NCBI RefSeq assembly: GCF_030440555.1
Contig: NZ_CP047118.1
Location: 1,364,001 to 1,428,000, forward strand
Origin: Corynebacterium caspium DSM 44850
Lineage (GTDB): Bacteria; Actinomycetota; Actinomycetes; Mycobacteriales; Mycobacteriaceae
Length of the DNA stretch: 64,000 nt
Reading direction: 5' to 3'
Below are positions 44,650 through 53,865 of this stretch, one piece after another. A model generated the notes under the pieces. That model saw nothing but the letters and a program-made list of their open reading frames with translations. It ran no database searches and had not been told where the DNA came from. Position 1 is the first letter of the stretch. Each line of letters starts with the position of its first letter. Position numbers and translations under genes: made by a program.

Positions 44650-45198
44650 GTGACTGCAGTGGCAAATACCCAACAAGCTCTCAACCGAGCAATGCTTGAA
44701 GCCGTAGATTTTGTACACCGAGAGGGCTGGGATGCTCCTCCTACCCTCTTTGGATTAGTCCCCACTGCGGTGCTTGCCGATGCCGGCGCCACCCTCCACG
44801 ATGACGACACCGCAGCAGAAGCTCCCCTTACTTTGGTAGTACAAGATGCCCTGCCAGAAAACATCACTGCTGGCAGCGGCATGCTAGCAGACTATCTGGG
44901 ACGCATTGCTTGGCCACCACAGGTAATTGGGGTAATCCTGGCTCAAGAAATAGCTTTCCGCGATGCCAGTGCAGAAAATGCAGAGCCTCGCCCGGCGCGC
45001 CTCTTTTCCGGGGTTTTGCGCAGCGGAGTAGAACAGACCTTATTGCAATTCCGGCTCACTGAAGAAGAACTGGAAGCTCGCGGCCCCTTTGCCGAAGACG
45101 AATTGGAACTACATGGCGGACCAGAGGTAGCTCCCGAGGTAATCGCAGCATTGCAATATGGCTTGGAACAAGATCCAGAGACCATTGATCTGATTTAA
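44650..45198 (+). CDS. PPA1309 family protein
   Basis: 182 residues from a GTG start after AAGGAAATAACC. Acidic and soluble: NRAMLEAVDFVHREGWDAPPTLFGLVPTA, then AWPPQVIGVILAQEIAFRD and the C-terminal GPEVAPEVIAALQYGLEQDPETID. The family is confined to actinobacteria and its role is unknown. It diverges from the UPF0182 gene, as in related genomes, over a 124-bp gap. Confidence 0.85.
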   Translation: MTAVANTQQALNRAMLEAVDFVHREGWDAPPTLFGLVPTAVLADAGATLHDDDTAAEAPLTLVVQDALPENITAGSGMLADYLGRIAWPPQVIGVILAQEIAFRDASAENAEPRPARLFSGVLRSGVEQTLLQFRLTEEELEARGPFAEDELELHGGPEVAPEVIAALQYGLEQDPETIDLI

Positions 45199-45202
45199 TC
45201 TG

Positions 45203-45274
45203 GCCAAGCTAGGTTGTGGATGATTTATATGTTTAGACTGATTAAGAAGCCACAACTTTTATCGCTAGCTTGGC
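45203..45274. repeat. Two-part inverted repeat between PPA1309 and lipoprotein genes
   Basis: GCCAAGCTAGGTTGTGG (45203-45219) is matched by CCACAAC (45250-45256) and, after 8 unmatched bases, CTAGCTTGGC (45265-45274). This would form a 17-bp interrupted stem over a 30-nt loop. It lies 5 nt after the PPA1309 stop and may act as an imperfect terminator or an operator for the lipoprotein gene. No T-run follows. Confidence 0.5.
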
Positions 45275-45341
45275 TTGCGTGCCTAACGTCTTTATAGCCC
45301 GCTTAAGGCCCGCTTATATCGCTTATATAAGGAGCATTTTC

Positions 45342-46106
45342 GTGTCGATCCCACTACGTCCTCTCGCTACTATCCTTGCCGCAACTGCTTTAGGGGGAGG
45401 TTTGATTGGATGCTCGACAACACCTCGAGAAGATGCAACTGCTAGCACTAGCAGCTCCGTTAGTGCCAGCGATTCAACCACCGCGACGAGTACTTCCAGC
45501 TCCGCATCTACTACTGAGACTGCTGGCACGGGTACCGAAACTAGCGAGAGTAATTTAAGCTCTACGGCTGCAACCACCACGGAATTAACGCCTGCCGAAA
45601 AGCGTGTGGCCGAGGTAGCTAAGCGTTTTGAAACCTTGGCCCCCCAAGCGCTATTTGAAAAACTCGAAACCTGTAACCCTAATAGCATTGAGAATTCTGT
45701 GGAGTGCTCTGGGCCAGAAGTGGGCCAATTCCAGTTCTTTGATTCTGAATCCAAGGCGGCTTCTAGTACTCAGTTGCTTACGGAATTGCGCAGCTCCCGG
45801 GTGGTAGAAGACCGTGCCAACCATATTGTGGGTTGGACAACTTTGGGTAATAACGCCGTAGTCACTGTGGTTGATACGGATAAGGGGCAAGTACTCCAGC
45901 AGATGATTTCAACGGATCGGGTAGAACCTGAAGACCGGATTCGAGAGCTTGGTTTGAAGGGTTTCTACGGTCCCGCACCAAAGATGTCTGCAGATAGTAC
46001 TAATAGCAAAAAAGAGGCAAGCGACGCAGGCCAAGCCGAGACTGCGGAGCCACGTGCCACTAGTGCTGCGCGCGCCACGACCTCAGCTAAAACTGCAACT
46101 AGTTAG
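45342..46106 (+). CDS. Secreted lipoprotein with Ser/Thr-rich linker
   Basis: 254 residues from GTG 45342, chosen because AAGGAG lies 7 nt upstream. Signal peptide SIPLRPLATILAATALGGG with lipobox LIGC, then a Ser/Thr/Ala-rich spacer (30-85). A compact domain (90-210) follows, with two Cys (ETCNP, VECSGPEV) and strands VGWTTLGNNAVVTVVDTD. The Ala/Thr/Ser-rich tail looks like a second spacer. The domain is not recognised; the same spacing is common for mycolata envelope lipoproteins. Convergent with the PDZ protease gene. Confidence 0.78.
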   Translation: MSIPLRPLATILAATALGGGLIGCSTTPREDATASTSSSVSASDSTTATSTSSSASTTETAGTGTETSESNLSSTAATTTELTPAEKRVAEVAKRFETLAPQALFEKLETCNPNSIENSVECSGPEVGQFQFFDSESKAASSTQLLTELRSSRVVEDRANHIVGWTTLGNNAVVTVVDTDKGQVLQQMISTDRVEPEDRIRELGLKGFYGPAPKMSADSTNSKKEASDAGQAETAEPRATSAARATTSAKTATS

Positions 46107-46168
46107 GGTCGTGCGGGGTGCGAAGGCTCAGCGGGATGAGCGGCGGGCTGCGCGGGCTGCTCGCTGTA

Positions 46169-47254
46169 CTAGCTGTTGCAGGTTGCGATCTCTTTTCCAG
46201 CGTGAAACTCTGAGATTGCATTCACAGCGTCAGTTAGCTTATCTACGCGCGCTATCACCATATCTTTTGCATTAACGCTGAGCGCCTCTTTGCAATTGGC
46301 AGAAGGGGCTAGGAATAACTTAGCCCCATGTTTTTCTGCGGCCTTGATTTTATGCGCAATCCCACCAATTGGGCCCACAGTACCGTCTTCAGAAATCGTA
46401 CCTGTACCTGCGATAACCTCTCCTGCAGTGAGTTCACCGGGAGTTAATTTATCAATTACTGCCAGACTAAAAATCATGCCGGCAGAAGGCCCACCTACTT
46501 CATTTAAGTGATAATCAATATCGATTCCATCGGCTGAACGCGAGGACATCAGTACGCCTAAGAATGCGGTTTCCGAAGTAGCTTCAGGTTTTCCAGCTTC
46601 ACTAGGTAACCCTGGATTAGCTCCCAGCGTAATAGTTTCTACGCGCTGCTTGCCGTTATTTTCTACGGTGAGCAGCACTTTATCTCCCGGTTTTTTCGCA
46701 AGAATGGCAGCTTTAACCTCGCTGGGTTTATGCACCGCAGCATTATCTACGGCGGTAATAATATCGCCTTCAGCTAGTTTCCCAACCACTGGAGCATCTT
46801 CTAATACTCCCATAACCTGCACCTTTAGCTCTTTACCGAGGTAATTGAGGGCAGCTACGGTCGCATTAGCTTCAGAATTATTAAAGGCAATTTTATTGGA
46901 TTGGTTAACTTCTTCCTGGCTCATATCAGGAGGAAATATTTGTTCGATGGGGATGAGATCATCGCCGTGTATGAGCCACCGAGATATCGCCTGTGCCAAG
47001 GTCATATTGGTAAAAACACTCACGGTAGTCATATTGAGCTCCCCGCTAGTGTCGTAGGTAGGAACCCCGGACACTTCTACTACTGGGCTTTCTTCAATTT
47101 TCCCGAGGGTATTAAAGATTGGCCCTGGAGCTTGGGCAGCATAAGGCACGGTGAGTGGAATATTTGTGCCTGGCACATGGTCGGCTGAAACAAGGAAGGT
47201 CAGCACCACCACAGGTACTGCACCCAAAGCAATAGTAGAAAATAGGCGTTTCAC
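46169..47254 (-). CDS. PDZ domain / Lon-type (S16) serine protease, YlbL family
   Basis: 361 residues. An N-terminal membrane anchor (5-25) is followed by an extracytoplasmic domain, a PDZ domain (about 145-210: MGVLEDAPVVGKLAEGDIITAV) and a Lon-like protease domain. The catalytic Ser is in EVGGPSAGMIF (about residue 256) and the catalytic Lys in GGIAHKIKAAEK (about 302), preceded by GTGTISEDGTVGPI. The Ser-Lys dyad is intact. In Bacillus the homologue YlbL degrades a cell-division inhibitor; in actinobacteria the substrate is unknown. It diverges from the DUF2342 gene. Confidence 0.92.
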   Translation of the reverse strand: MKRLFSTIALGAVPVVVLTFLVSADHVPGTNIPLTVPYAAQAPGPIFNTLGKIEESPVVEVSGVPTYDTSGELNMTTVSVFTNMTLAQAISRWLIHGDDLIPIEQIFPPDMSQEEVNQSNKIAFNNSEANATVAALNYLGKELKVQVMGVLEDAPVVGKLAEGDIITAVDNAAVHKPSEVKAAILAKKPGDKVLLTVENNGKQRVETITLGANPGLPSEAGKPEATSETAFLGVLMSSRSADGIDIDYHLNEVGGPSAGMIFSLAVIDKLTPGELTAGEVIAGTGTISEDGTVGPIGGIAHKIKAAEKHGAKLFLAPSANCKEALSVNAKDMVIARVDKLTDAVNAISEFHAGKEIATCNS

Positions 47255-47377
47255 GGAGGTAACCTTACATCCTTAGGCCAAGCTATTGGCGCGACGACTG
47301 GGGGTTGTTCGCTATCAGCGTTAAGTTTTTTGCGCATGGCGTGGAGAAAATACCCCGTACGCCGGTAGGTTAGGGGC

Positions 47378-48805
47378 ATGACTAACGGTGGATTCGGTTT
47401 CGGTTTTAACCCGCACGACGATGATGATGAAGATCGCAATAACGAAAATAATTCTGGATTCGGCGCTTTTGGCTTCGGCGGTAATTTCGGCGGAGCCATG
47501 TTCGGAGGAGATTTAGGCAGCTTGCTGAACCAATTTGGACAAATGCTTTCTGGCATGGGTTCCAATATGAACTCCCCTGGCAGCAAAGATCAGGTTAATT
47601 ATGAGATCTTGCAGAAAACCGCACGTCAGCGTCAAGGTGATATCTCTCCAGTAGTTTCTGAAAATGAGGAAACTGCAGTTAGAGATGCCGTCCATTTAGC
47701 AGATCTATGGCTTAGCCAAGTTACCGAGATTGCGCCTATCACTGGGCAAGTAGTGGCTTGGTCCCCAGTTACCTGGCTAGAGGAAACCCTACCTATGTGG
47801 AAGCGCCTAATTGATCCAGTTACGGCGCACATGAATCAAGCTCAGCTAGATTCCATGCCAGAGGAAGCTCGCGAAATGTTGTCTCAAGTGCAACAGGTAA
47901 TGGGACAGATGACTGCAGTTAACTTTGGAATGTCTATTGGACATGCTTTAGGAGACCTTTCTAAAACCGTTTTAAGTGGTGGCGATTTTGGGATTCCAGT
48001 AGCCCCGAGCGGAGTTACTGCACTTTTACCCCAAGCTATTACTGAATTAGCTAAAGAGTTCGAGATTTCTGTACAAGAAGTCATTGTTTATGTAGCTGCC
48101 CGCGAAGCTGCCCGCCAACGTCTTTTCCAACATGTTCCCTGGTTGGTAGAAAGTATGGTTTCCGCCGTGGAGGAATACGCCGCTGGTTTGGAAATAGACA
48201 ACACTCCACTTGAAGACGCTGCTCGTGAACTAAATGTGGATTTTGAAGATCCCAGCTCCATGCAAGAAATCATGGAATCTATTCACAATATGAATGCAAC
48301 TCCCAAAGTGACTTCTCGCAATATTGGGGCTCTTCCTCGCTTGGAAACCTTGTTAGCCCTTATTGAAGGCTGGGTGGATTATGTGGTCAAGACCGCGCTA
48401 TCAGATAGGATCCCCTCTACTGCAGCCTTGGACGAAGCCTGGCGCCGGCGCAGAGCTACTGGGTCTAATGCCAGCTGGCCCTTTAGCAAAGTAGTAAGTA
48501 TTGAATTTGATCCCCCTAAGGTAAACGAAGCCGCAGAGCTTTGGCGCCGCATCGATAATGCAGTAGGAAGTACTCGTCGTGATGCTATTTGGGAGCACCC
48601 AGACTTCATTCCCACCGCAGCAGACCTGGAAAACTCTGCCAGCTTTATTGATTCTTTATTAGACGATATTGGACTAGATAACTTCGATCCCATTGGAGAG
48701 ATTGAAGCTCTGGAAAAGCGCTTAGCAGCAGAAAATAAAGAAGCTGAGAAGGAAGATCCCACTGCTGGTGATGATTCTGATCTGCAAGATCCTCCTCAGC
48801 AATAA
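47378..48805 (+). CDS. DUF2342 zincin-like protein
   Basis: 475 residues. A Gly/Phe/Asn-rich N-terminus (1-55, GFGFGFNPHDDDD, GFGAFGFGGNFGG) is followed by a mostly helical domain with ITGQVVAWSPVTWLEE, MGQMTAVNFGMSIGHALG and the family signature EVIVYVAAREAARQRLFQHVPWL. Actinobacterial members are annotated as zinc-dependent metalloproteases with a divergent site; no HExxH is present here. An acidic tail ends the protein. In mycobacteria it also precedes the ThiF-like gene. Function unknown. Confidence 0.85.
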   Translation: MTNGGFGFGFNPHDDDDEDRNNENNSGFGAFGFGGNFGGAMFGGDLGSLLNQFGQMLSGMGSNMNSPGSKDQVNYEILQKTARQRQGDISPVVSENEETAVRDAVHLADLWLSQVTEIAPITGQVVAWSPVTWLEETLPMWKRLIDPVTAHMNQAQLDSMPEEAREMLSQVQQVMGQMTAVNFGMSIGHALGDLSKTVLSGGDFGIPVAPSGVTALLPQAITELAKEFEISVQEVIVYVAAREAARQRLFQHVPWLVESMVSAVEEYAAGLEIDNTPLEDAARELNVDFEDPSSMQEIMESIHNMNATPKVTSRNIGALPRLETLLALIEGWVDYVVKTALSDRIPSTAALDEAWRRRRATGSNASWPFSKVVSIEFDPPKVNEAAELWRRIDNAVGSTRRDAIWEHPDFIPTAADLENSASFIDSLLDDIGLDNFDPIGEIEALEKRLAAENKEAEKEDPTAGDDSDLQDPPQQ

Positions 48806-48837
48806 CCTTCCCGGCTAATTATGTGAACTAGCCAGAG

Positions 48838-48874
48838 ATGTCGCAGGTTTTTAACTTGCGGCATTTCTTTTTGG
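48838..48874 (+). terminator. Terminator after the DUF2342 gene
   Basis: ATGTCGCAGG (48838-48847) pairs, with G-T wobbles, with CTTGCGGCAT (48855-48864), followed by TTCTTTTT, between convergent genes. Confidence 0.65.
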
Positions 48875-48894
48875 GAAAAGCTTAATGAAAAGCG

Positions 48895-49407
48895 CTAAGA
48901 GCTACGTTCTGGACCAAAATGGCTATATGCCTCTAGATAACCTTTAGCTTTTTCTGCATGTGGAGCTCTATCAGCCCAGTCCCAGAATTCCTCAGTGTGT
49001 CCTCCGGCAATAAAAGTGTGCACTAACTCATGGATCAGAACTGCATCTAGAACATAAGTTGGCACGATATTTAAGCGATCACTAATACGAATATCTCCGG
49101 TAAGCACCGTACAAGAGCCCCACTTGGAAGTTTGGTTACTGACCCACCGAATAGAGCGAAACACGGCTCTAGATTCTAAATATTTATCATTTAAAAATGC
49201 GGCCCGCTCAGTAAGCTCCTGATCGCTACGTGGCACCCGACCACGGCGTTTATCGATTTTAGCAAGTAACGAACTAACTGTTTTTTCTTCTTGACTCTTA
49301 GTGAAACTATCTGGAATTCGTACCTCGATGGTGTTGGCACCAATCAATTTAGCCTGGCTAGTGTGACGACGCCGAGCAGAACGAATAATCTTAATATTTG
49401 GTTCCAT
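48895..49407 (-). CDS. YgjP/SprT-type metallopeptidase
   Basis: 170 residues. SKWGSCTVLTGDIRISDRL near 95-115 is the conserved strand region, and the zinc site HELVH lies at about 126-130 with the third His in GGHTEEFWDW. This is the YgjP-like (DUF45) M48-related gluzincin family. It is shorter than the usual 230 residues because the N-terminal domain is reduced. AGGGGG lies 5 nt before the ATG. It diverges from the ThiF-like gene. Substrate unknown. Confidence 0.88.
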   Translation of the reverse strand: MEPNIKIIRSARRRHTSQAKLIGANTIEVRIPDSFTKSQEEKTVSSLLAKIDKRRGRVPRSDQELTERAAFLNDKYLESRAVFRSIRWVSNQTSKWGSCTVLTGDIRISDRLNIVPTYVLDAVLIHELVHTFIAGGHTEEFWDWADRAPHAEKAKGYLEAYSHFGPERSS

Positions 49408-49587
49408 ATCCCCCTCTTTCTTAGACCGGAAAGCTCTCCGGTGGAAACCTGTGCCCCTAGTTTACAAAAGCAGATAGCAAAGCACATCCTCCAAAAGTGG
49501 GAACATGTGTTCGACTGGACTTTCTAGGATTTCCCGCTATGCTGAGACACATTAACAGGGGGCACCATCGGGGAAGCAGGTTTTAAT

Positions 49588-50562
49588 ATGGGGGAAATTT
49601 TTATGCACTCCAAAGAATCGCAGCGCTATACGTTATCTGCAGCAACGCATCTAATAATTCGCAGTCGCCATATTGTGCAGTTAGGCTTAGATGCCACTAG
49701 AGCCGGGCTACTGGAGGTATATCCAGTAGAGGCTACGCAGTTCATAGGGGTGTTCTTAAAGGCTCAAAGACAGCCTTTTAGTTTGCTAGAGCTACAAGAG
49801 AACCTACTGAGCTTGGGTTTTTCAAAATCCCGGGCAGTCGATCTTCTAAGCGATTTAAAAGCTATTAATCATTTAGTTCCAGTGACAGCTCCGCTTAAGG
49901 TGCTGTTACTAGGGCATTCTCCGCTAGCAGAATGTATTAACGAGCTTCTTATTGCAAATAATTTTTCAGTAAATAGACCTGCACCAGGGTGCGACGATAT
50001 AACCGCTTTAGAAGAATCAGCTGGCAGATATCCCATTATTGCCGTTGAAAAACTTGCTCATACCTGGTGGTTAGCAGCAAGTGTGTTGAAATATGCCCCC
50101 ACTTATATTCCGGTTTCTTTGATTGATACGCGTGGCGTAATTGGCCCGGCGCGAATTTCAGGGACCGGACCTTGTGCAGTTTGCGTGGATTTATATCGCT
50201 GCGCAGTGGATCCCGAATGGTATCGCTTAGTAGCCCAATCTCCTGCCGGGCCAGCTTTTCCAGATCCACTCCTGGTTACTGTTACTGCAGCTTATGCGGT
50301 AAATAGTGTGGCTAGGATTTTAAAAAGACCAGCCCTTCCCACAGCTGTGAGAGATTATTCCAAATTAAGTATTAGCACTGCCGATACTGCTCCTGTAGTA
50401 CTGCAATTTGGCGGAGAACAGCTGGTAGTGGACTTAGATAATGGAATTAAGAAAACCGAAATCCCGATGCACCCGCGCTGCCCACACTGTGGGCAACAGG
50501 ATGGGCAGCGCGACAGGGCGAGCCCAAAACTTAGCGCCGGGCATAGGGCAGGGCCTAGTTAG
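49588..50562 (+). CDS. ThiF/E1-like protein with degenerate nucleotide site
   Basis: 324 residues. A small winged-helix-like N-terminal part (1-95) is followed by a Rossmann segment PLKVLLLGHSPLAECINELL (about 102-120). Its glycine motif is GHSPLAE rather than GxGxxG, so ATP-dependent adenylation is doubtful. Two Cys pairs, PCAVCVDLYR (about 193-202) and HPRCPHCG (about 295-302), look like the structural zinc site of E1-like and TOMM leader-binding proteins. Actinobacteria carry such a gene beside DUF2342 and UvrD2. A second start at 49603 with GGGGGAA upstream is equally possible. No peptide precursor or cyclodehydratase gene is nearby. Confidence 0.65.
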   Translation: MGEIFMHSKESQRYTLSAATHLIIRSRHIVQLGLDATRAGLLEVYPVEATQFIGVFLKAQRQPFSLLELQENLLSLGFSKSRAVDLLSDLKAINHLVPVTAPLKVLLLGHSPLAECINELLIANNFSVNRPAPGCDDITALEESAGRYPIIAVEKLAHTWWLAASVLKYAPTYIPVSLIDTRGVIGPARISGTGPCAVCVDLYRCAVDPEWYRLVAQSPAGPAFPDPLLVTVTAAYAVNSVARILKRPALPTAVRDYSKLSISTADTAPVVLQFGGEQLVVDLDNGIKKTEIPMHPRCPHCGQQDGQRDRASPKLSAGHRAGPS

Positions 50563-50597
50563 GGTGCCTAGGTAGGTGGCTAGATGCGCCTAGAACC

Positions 50598-52652
50598 TCA
50601 TGCTCGCAGGTTATTTAGCAGCGCAAGCAAGCTTTCGCCGTATTTTTCTATCTTCACCGGGCCTACCCCAGAGATCTCTAATAACTCTGCACTATCTTGA
50701 GGCAGCGTTTCTGCAATTGCCATCAACGTGGCATCAGTGAAGACAATATAGGGAGGAACATGATTTTCACGAGCAGTTTCCAATCTCCAGGCCCGTAACT
50801 GATCAAAGATAGCTGCTTCCATTTCTACTGGGCAGTCTTCATGGCGTCCTAAAACGCGTTCTGTTGCAACCAGTAAAGGGCGTCCACATACGCGACACCG
50901 CGGGGAACGCGGCGCACGTTCAGGTACTTCTGCCCCGGAAAGCTCTGGAACTATGCCATCTAAAAAGCGAGTGCGCTTGCGAGTACTACGCGCGCCTTCT
51001 TGGCGCGCATAAGCCCAAGAAAGGTGCAAATGCCTACGGGCACGAGTAATACCCACATAGAAAAGCCGCCGTTCTTCTTCAATATGGGCATCGCCAGCTT
51101 TTATGGCAAAGCTAATAGGCAAGGTATTTTCCACCAACCCCACCAGAAATACCGCATCCCACTCCAGGCCTTTAGCAGCGTGGAAACTCGCCAAAGTTAC
51201 TCCTTCCACAGTAGGAGGTTGCCGTGATTCTGCCCTAGCCTGCAATTCCGCAAGCAGGCCTGCAAGAGTTAAAGAAGGGTTTGATTGCGCCAGATCATCA
51301 GCTAAATCAGCCAACGCATTTAGCAGCTGCCACCGCTCGCGAGCTTGCGTACCGCTAGGTTCAGTACTAGTTAACCCAAGAGGGGCCAAAATAGCTCGGA
51401 CCTGCTCGCCAACATCATCACCAGGTACTCCACCAACTTGTGAAGCGCGCATAATTTGGGCAATAGCTTTCCGGATTTCCGGACGTTGGAAAAACCCTTC
51501 TCCCCCGCGCACCTGATACACAATACCGGCATCAGAAAGCGCTTTTTCAAATACCGCCGACTGCGCATTCACCCGATAGAGCACCGCAATTTCGCGAGCC
51601 GGCACCCCATTTTTTAGCAACGTAAGAATCTGGCCAGCGATTTCGCGGGCCTCCGTAGGTTCATCGTCATAGGCATGGTACTCAGGTTCTGGGCCAGGTT
51701 TTTGCATCCCTTGCAATTCCAAACGCGTACCCGCAGCTCTTCCCACAGCCTTAGAAATAACCGTATTTGCCAGTTCTACCACCTGCGGAGTCGAACGATA
51801 ATCGCGTTGCAATTTCACCACAGTGGCATGAGGATATTCGCGCGAAAAATTCAACAAAAATGCCGGATCAGCACCAGTAAATGAATAAATTGTCTGGTTA
51901 GCATCACCCACAATAGTTAAATCATCACGCTCCCCCAGCCAAGCTTTTAAAAGACGCTGCTGTAGTGGAGTAACGTCCTGGTACTCATCAACTACAAAGC
52001 TGCGATATTGCTCGCGAAATTCCTCAGCAATAGGTGGGCTATTTTCCAAAATAGCTGCAGTGTGAATCAGTAGATCATCGAAATCGAGCAAAAAAGTATC
52101 ACCAGATTGTTTAGTTTGCTCATATTTTTCATAGACAGCTTGGATTTTTTCTACCGCAACAGGTGGGGTGCGCTTAGTTTTTCCGATTTCTACCACATAA
52201 TCATAAGGGGTAAAACAGCAGGCCTTAGCCCACTCAATCTCGCCTAAAATATCGCGCACATTCTCAGTAGAAGCATCTAGACCAGCAGCTCTGACCGCAC
52301 GCGCAACTAAAGAAAACTTATTTTCAATTAGTTGCCACGGTAAATCCCCATAGGCTTGCGGCCAAAAATAACGCAATTGCCGACGCGCCGCAGCATGAAA
52401 AGTACGAGCTTGAACTCCCAAAGTTCCCATAGCTCTTAAGCGATCCCGCATTTCGCCTGCCGCACGCGCCGTAAAAGTAACCGCCAACACCCGTTGCGGA
52501 CTAATTAGCCCCTGATCAATTAGATGCGCAATGCGGTAAGTGATAGTCCGCGTTTTACCGGTACCCGCCCCCGCCAAAATAGCAACCGGCCCCCGCGGAG
52601 CTATCGCCGCTTGGAGTTGATCCTGATCAAGCTGGCTTAAATCAATGGTCAC
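50598..52652 (-). CDS. uvrD2: UvrD2-type DNA helicase
   Basis: 684 residues, superfamily 1A. Walker A AGAGTGKT (27-34), motif Ia VTFTARAAGEM, motif II VVDEYQDV, motif III GDANQTIYSFTGA, motif IV QRDYRS, motif V FHAAKGLEWDAVF and motif VI FYVGITRARRHL. A four-Cys zinc module (CRVCGRPLL and a later Cys in HEDCPVE) lies before a C-terminal HRDC domain (about 610-684, VPPYIVFTDATL, ISGVGPVKIEKYG). This is the mycobacterial UvrD2 architecture, in which the Cys module couples ATPase and unwinding. It is convergent with the ThiF-like gene and 33 bp below the K+ channel gene. Confidence 0.94.
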   Translation of the reverse strand: MTIDLSQLDQDQLQAAIAPRGPVAILAGAGTGKTRTITYRIAHLIDQGLISPQRVLAVTFTARAAGEMRDRLRAMGTLGVQARTFHAAARRQLRYFWPQAYGDLPWQLIENKFSLVARAVRAAGLDASTENVRDILGEIEWAKACCFTPYDYVVEIGKTKRTPPVAVEKIQAVYEKYEQTKQSGDTFLLDFDDLLIHTAAILENSPPIAEEFREQYRSFVVDEYQDVTPLQQRLLKAWLGERDDLTIVGDANQTIYSFTGADPAFLLNFSREYPHATVVKLQRDYRSTPQVVELANTVISKAVGRAAGTRLELQGMQKPGPEPEYHAYDDEPTEAREIAGQILTLLKNGVPAREIAVLYRVNAQSAVFEKALSDAGIVYQVRGGEGFFQRPEIRKAIAQIMRASQVGGVPGDDVGEQVRAILAPLGLTSTEPSGTQARERWQLLNALADLADDLAQSNPSLTLAGLLAELQARAESRQPPTVEGVTLASFHAAKGLEWDAVFLVGLVENTLPISFAIKAGDAHIEEERRLFYVGITRARRHLHLSWAYARQEGARSTRKRTRFLDGIVPELSGAEVPERAPRSPRCRVCGRPLLVATERVLGRHEDCPVEMEAAIFDQLRAWRLETARENHVPPYIVFTDATLMAIAETLPQDSAELLEISGVGPVKIEKYGESLLALLNNLRA

Positions 52653-52685
52653 AGCTATTTCCCCCTTGTATCAGCTGCAATGGCA

Positions 52686-53765
52686 CTACTTATCAACCTC
52701 TTCACTAAATACCCGGCGCACATAAAGCAACCGATCCCCTGGTTCAGCGATTTCCGCCTCTGGGGAATCAATTCGATATAGATCTCCAGAACGCACCACC
52801 CCGAGCACAATATCAGCTAAAGTACGCGGATTCGCCCCTACTTCATCCTCCCCGACAGGGCGCTCTGCAACTGAGAAGCCTTCATCTGGGGAGAGCAAAT
52901 CTTCCATCATTTCTACAACCGAAGGCGTAACCGTAGCTAAACCAAGCAAGCGACCTGCGGTTTCAGAGGAAATCACCACGGAATCAGCACCAGATTGCTC
53001 CAAGAGGTGTTGATTCTCGGCTTCGCGCGCACTCACCACAATCATCGTCCCCGGAGCTAATTCACGTGCCGAAAGCGTAATTAGCACTGCCGTATCATCT
53101 TGGTTGGTCGCCACCACCACTGAACGAGCCCGATTCACTGCAGCCAATTTCAATACTTCAGAGCGCGTAGCTGAGCCTTTTACTGTCACCAAACCATTGG
53201 CATCTGCGCGCTTTAGTACCGCTGGGTCAGTATCTATTACCACGATATCTGAGGGTTTGACTCCATCGGCAAGCAGTGCGGCTACCGCAGAGCGTCCCAT
53301 AGTGCCGTAGCCAACAACAATGGTGTGATTGCGCACAGTTTTCCTCCAACGCTGAATGCGAAGTGTTTTTCGGGAGTCTTCAGTGAGCACCGATAAGGTA
53401 GTTCCAACTAATAAGACTAGGAAAACTAGTCGCAGTGGAGTCACTAAGACAATACTTATAAAACGAGTGGTTTCCGTAACCGGAGTGATATCGCCATAAC
53501 CTACGGTAGCCATAGTTACAGAGGCATAATAAACAGCATCTAAGAAGGTCAAAGGCTCTGAATAGCCTTCTTCCCCATCCACATAAACGATGACCGCCAC
53601 TAACATCACTAGAGTTATTGCCCACACCATGCGCTGGGTAATTAGTACTAATGGATTAGATATGGTGCGTCTATTAGGTATGGACACGACGTCGAGAAGC
53701 GCGTGCATGGGTTGTTCGCTCAAGCGATCATCAGCCCCAAAACGGCTGCCGAACCTTCTTCTCAC
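52686..53765 (-). CDS. Potassium channel with RCK (TrkA-N/TrkA-C) domains
   Basis: 359 residues from a GTG start. Two membrane helices (about 45-62 and 100-125) flank the selectivity filter TVGYGD (87-92). A cytosolic RCK domain follows, with VVGYGTMGRSAVAALL (about 150) and VVIDTDPAVLKRA as the nucleotide-binding fold, then a TrkA-C domain (about 270-350). This is the architecture of the corynebacterial channel CglK, which supports growth at low external pH or K+. It sits between uvrD2 and adnB, where mycobacteria keep a similar gene. Confidence 0.92.
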   Translation of the reverse strand: MRRRFGSRFGADDRLSEQPMHALLDVVSIPNRRTISNPLVLITQRMVWAITLVMLVAVIVYVDGEEGYSEPLTFLDAVYYASVTMATVGYGDITPVTETTRFISIVLVTPLRLVFLVLLVGTTLSVLTEDSRKTLRIQRWRKTVRNHTIVVGYGTMGRSAVAALLADGVKPSDIVVIDTDPAVLKRADANGLVTVKGSATRSEVLKLAAVNRARSVVVATNQDDTAVLITLSARELAPGTMIVVSAREAENQHLLEQSGADSVVISSETAGRLLGLATVTPSVVEMMEDLLSPDEGFSVAERPVGEDEVGANPRTLADIVLGVVRSGDLYRIDSPEAEIAEPGDRLLYVRRVFSEEVDK

Positions 53766-53865
53766 TTAACTAATACCTTCGCAATCAAAATACGTTTTTC
53801 AGCCAGCACCCTAGATTATTGCTCTCACCCTATCCCGGAAACCCAGCTAAGCTCTACTAAGCTAA

